64,000 nt of DNA from Coprothermobacter platensis DSM 11748 (GTDB lineage: Bacteria; Coprothermobacterota; Coprothermobacteria; Coprothermobacterales; Coprothermobacteraceae), in assembly GCF_000378005.1 (NCBI RefSeq), contig NZ_KB899040.1, positions 1,069,145 through 1,133,144 on the forward strand, written 5' to 3'. Numbering within the stretch: position 1 is the first letter of the stretch; each line of letters begins with the position of its first letter. This document shows, piece after piece, positions 61,337-64,000 of the stretch. Under the pieces are notes generated by a model. The model searched no databases, was not told the DNA's origin, and saw nothing but the letters and a program-made list of their open reading frames with translations. The translations under genes were made by a program, and so were the position numbers.

Positions 61337-64000
61337 ATGACAAAAACAATCAAGAGGCTTACGGTAATCTTTCTTACATTGGGACTTCTGTGTCCAATAA
61401 TAATGCCAACACCCTTAAAAGCAAACACATCAAATAAAATACTTTCAACTCTTCCACCAGCAGTTTTGACATCCACGTCCTTTCAAAGTGTGCTGATTAC
61501 CTTGAAAGACGCGCCTGTAATTGAATATGAACACCGTAAAGGGATTTCCCATTTGAATGCAAATACGATCAAAGCTGACCAAAATGCAACTAAATACGAA
61601 ACTAAACTTCTACAAAAACAGGCACAAACGATAGCCGAAATCAAACAACTGGTTCCTGATGCAAAAATAGGTTACAACATCACTTGGACACTGAATGGAT
61701 TTACGCTACAAATAAAAGGTATTGATATAAAACGTATAACTGATATTGCAGAAATAGGCTCTGTTTACTTGATAGAAGAACCAACTTATGACAAGTTAGG
61801 CAACTATATGGGACATTCGCCTATTGTAAAAGCGCAAACACTTACACCTACCTATATAGAGATAAATGATGATTTGTACAAAGAAATACACTTAAACGAT
61901 GTGTGGCAGATGAAGGATGCTGTAGGTGATGAATTAACTGGTAGCGGAATGATTGTAGCACTCATCGATACTGGAGTAGATTACACACATCCAGATTTAG
62001 GAGGATGCTTTGGTCCTACATGCAAGGTCATAGGTGGATATGATTTTGGAGACAATGATAATGACCCCATGGATCAAGTGGGCCATGGAACAGAAGTTGC
62101 AGGCATATTGGCAGCAGATGGTGGTATCAAAGGAGTGGCACCAAAAGCAAAAATTCTGGCTTATAAAGTCATGCCTACACTTACTTCCAGCACTTCTACT
62201 GCTGGCGTGCTTTCAGCAGTAGAGAACATTCTTCCAGCCATCGATAAAGCCGCCAAGGATGGAGCAAATGTAATAAACATATCCATGGTAGAAAGTATTT
62301 CCACAAATGCGGCTTACGGACAAAAAGTAATAGAGAATTTAGACAATTTGGGTGTAACGTTAGTAGCTGCGGCTGGCAACTACGGTTCAGCTCTTTATTG
62401 TTCAGAACCTTTGGCGCCTTCTTTTTGCCAAGCGGGGTTCTCTGCTCCACTCATGACAACATTCACACAGCCGAATGTGATTACAGTGGGCGCGTCTCAC
62501 TCAGATGGTGAATCTACTAATGGTATAGATGATTACTCCTCTATGGGACCATCTGTAGACTTCAGACTAAAACCAGATTTAGTTGCACCAGGATTTGTTT
62601 ACACAACTGCAATGGAAATTGGTTACTATGAACCATCAGGAACATCCTTTGCTGCTCCCATAGTTTCATCCATGGTAGCTCTTTTAAAACAAGGGCATCC
62701 AGACTGGAGTGAACAAGATATAAGAGCTGCATTAATGAACACATCAACTATTTTAAGTAACGAGGATAATAACGAACCAATAACAATGTTGTTGCAAGGT
62801 GCCGGTAGAATAGATGCGTTAGCTTCCATGAAGACACCGCTGCTTATAACGCCCTACTCTATCTCTCTAACGGCAACTAATTTAAAACCAATTAATTTAA
62901 CAATAAGAAACGTAAGTGGAGTGAATCAGAACATAACGGCATCAGTGCAGCTTACACTAGGGAATTTTGCTTTAGGCGCAAATGATGGGCTCACGTTATC
63001 TCTCTCTGCAAGCACAGTTTACTTACCTAAAGATGCCTCTGCCACAATAACACTCACACCATCTGCCGATTTAAATAAATTGGAGAAAGGGCCTCATGAA
63101 GCCATAATCTGGGTAAGCAACGGAACAACGCAGCTTCACGTGCCTGTGCTTATCTGGAATGATCCAAGCGCTTGGTGGTTCCCAGTTACAGAAAGCAGGC
63201 CTTCCAAGTTAGGCGATGTCAAAGCCTTATCATCCACAATTGATTTTAGTAATCCACGACAGCGCACAGCAACGATTGATTTTACCTTAAAAGCAGGTTC
63301 AATGCTGGTAGATACTACCACAACTATACCGTTGGGATACCTTGGTAATCATGTGTACCTTGTGAAGCTCTGCATTCTTGATGAAAACAACTCTACCATT
63401 GCGATAGCGTATTCCAAGGATAAATTACTTATAGGGCACTATGAAGCTTCATGGAACGGGCTCGATAAAGAAGGGCTTCCAGTTAAAAATGGCAGGTATA
63501 AATATGTGCTGGCTGCATCAGACTTGGGCTTTGGTAATATGGAATTTCTCGATGTAAATATCGATACCGCATCGGGTTACATAGAGGTAAAAAACAGTCC
63601 GGAAATCACTCTTCCTACAATAGCGCTTAATATTCCAAACGAAGTTACCGTTACAAAATATGTATTTCAACCAGATCCAACCTTTACACTCGTGGGCAAA
63701 ACTGATGTCGGTAACACGATAGAAATCAACGGCCAAAATGTAGAAGTAGATGATAGTGGCGCATTCACCATAGATATTCCCCTTCTCGTGGGTGATAACG
63801 TCGTAACCATAAATGCCCATAAAACTATGCTTGGCTATATAAAAGTAGACAACACAAAGTATGTAACAATCAATTTGCAACCACTCAATCTTATCGAGCT
63901 TGTGGTGGGCAAGCAGCAGTTCCAAGTAAATGACCAAACAAAAACGCTGGATGCTCCGCCTGTAATTAAAAACAGCCGGACTTTACTTCCCATAAGAGCC
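61337..64000 (+). CDS. subtilisin-like S8 protease with FlgD-like and stalk domains, partial (3' end outside window)
   Basis: An open frame of 888 codons runs to the window edge. A signal peptide (about 1-30) precedes an inhibitor-I9-like propeptide (about 60-150) and the S8 domain: Asp211 in LIDTGVDYTHPDLGG, His250 in GHGTEVAGI, Ser437 in SGTSFAAPIV. After the catalytic domain (to about 490) come beta-rich domains (about 500-700), a FlgD-like segment (about 704-730), another beta domain (about 780-835) and the beginning of a stalk domain (SRTLLPIRA). Such extracellular proteases fit the proteolytic life style. Start ATG 61337 follows GGGGAGGGTG. Confidence 0.93.
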   Translation, partial: MTKTIKRLTVIFLTLGLLCPIIMPTPLKANTSNKILSTLPPAVLTSTSFQSVLITLKDAPVIEYEHRKGISHLNANTIKADQNATKYETKLLQKQAQTIAEIKQLVPDAKIGYNITWTLNGFTLQIKGIDIKRITDIAEIGSVYLIEEPTYDKLGNYMGHSPIVKAQTLTPTYIEINDDLYKEIHLNDVWQMKDAVGDELTGSGMIVALIDTGVDYTHPDLGGCFGPTCKVIGGYDFGDNDNDPMDQVGHGTEVAGILAADGGIKGVAPKAKILAYKVMPTLTSSTSTAGVLSAVENILPAIDKAAKDGANVINISMVESISTNAAYGQKVIENLDNLGVTLVAAAGNYGSALYCSEPLAPSFCQAGFSAPLMTTFTQPNVITVGASHSDGESTNGIDDYSSMGPSVDFRLKPDLVAPGFVYTTAMEIGYYEPSGTSFAAPIVSSMVALLKQGHPDWSEQDIRAALMNTSTILSNEDNNEPITMLLQGAGRIDALASMKTPLLITPYSISLTATNLKPINLTIRNVSGVNQNITASVQLTLGNFALGANDGLTLSLSASTVYLPKDASATITLTPSADLNKLEKGPHEAIIWVSNGTTQLHVPVLIWNDPSAWWFPVTESRPSKLGDVKALSSTIDFSNPRQRTATIDFTLKAGSMLVDTTTTIPLGYLGNHVYLVKLCILDENNSTIAIAYSKDKLLIGHYEASWNGLDKEGLPVKNGRYKYVLAASDLGFGNMEFLDVNIDTASGYIEVKNSPEITLPTIALNIPNEVTVTKYVFQPDPTFTLVGKTDVGNTIEINGQNVEVDDSGAFTIDIPLLVGDNVVTINAHKTMLGYIKVDNTKYVTINLQPLNLIELVVGKQQFQVNDQTKTLDAPPVIKNSRTLLPIRA

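Overview
The window reads as a chromosomal segment of a strictly anaerobic, probably thermophilic, proteolytic bacterium. Grounds: aldehyde:ferredoxin oxidoreductase, hybrid-cluster protein, rubredoxin, a ferredoxin:thioredoxin reductase catalytic chain, two bacteriohemerythrins, a Thermotoga-type alpha-glucan phosphorylase, peptide and amino-acid catabolism (pyroglutamyl peptidase, M20 amidohydrolase, P5C dehydrogenase, subtilisin), and secreted proteins ending in copper-amine-oxidase-N 'stalk' domains. The gene mix recalls Coprothermobacter, but that is an inference from gene content only. DNA is moderately AT-rich and densely coding, with strong GGAGG ribosome sites and many GTG/TTG starts. 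No rRNA or tRNA gene was seen.

Layout. 1-10.8 kb (minus strand): envelope and lipid genes, including an overlapping operon of PIG-L deacetylase, GCS2-type ligase, phosphatidylserine decarboxylase and DedA, plus a NagA-like amidohydrolase, an epimerase and a phosphoribosyltransferase. 10.9-24.3 kb: methyltransferase, glucan phosphorylase, PTS EI/HPr, tandem hemerythrins, M20 peptidase, two metallo-beta-lactamase-fold proteins (one RNase J-like), an HD-GYP protein, a class V aminotransferase and a decayed PH-domain gene. 24.4-29.4 kb (minus): Ca2+-ATPase and a pcp/DUF979/DUF969 operon. 29.6-32.6 kb (plus): a redox operon of a flavin/FeS oxidoreductase, glutaredoxin-like protein, FTRc-rubredoxin fusion (frameshifted) and rubredoxin. 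32.8-43 kb: P5C dehydrogenase, MFS exporter, secreted stalk protein, Hcp, AOR, then a two-repeat CRISPR relic. 43-54 kb: acyltransferase, CopB-type ATPase, O-methyltransferase, CobQ, a secreted protein and a BlaI/BlaR1-like pair with a visible autoregulated promoter. 54-56.3 kb: insertion-sequence debris and an ArsR/permease/thioredoxin-like cassette with two matching operators. 56.9-64 kb: SDR, formate/nitrite-type channel, a stalk-domain fragment, aldehyde dehydrogenase, a small probable selenoprotein, and a subtilisin running off the right edge.

The most interesting item is the 68-codon gene at 60973-61179. Its single in-frame UGA sits where relatives are expected to have a conserved cysteine and is followed by a bulged hairpin with a GGU loop that looks like a bacterial SECIS element. 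Other notable items are the FTRc-rubredoxin redox operon, two probable leaderless promoters with identical TATAAT-N6-ATG spacing, an SDR with catalytic Tyr replaced by His, a NagA-like enzyme with the catalytic Asp replaced by Asn, and a 14-bp dyad that would bury a ribosome site. Several genes carry single-base disruptions (DUF969, FTRc, PH-domain gene, transposase remnant), so sequencing error against true decay has to be kept in mind.
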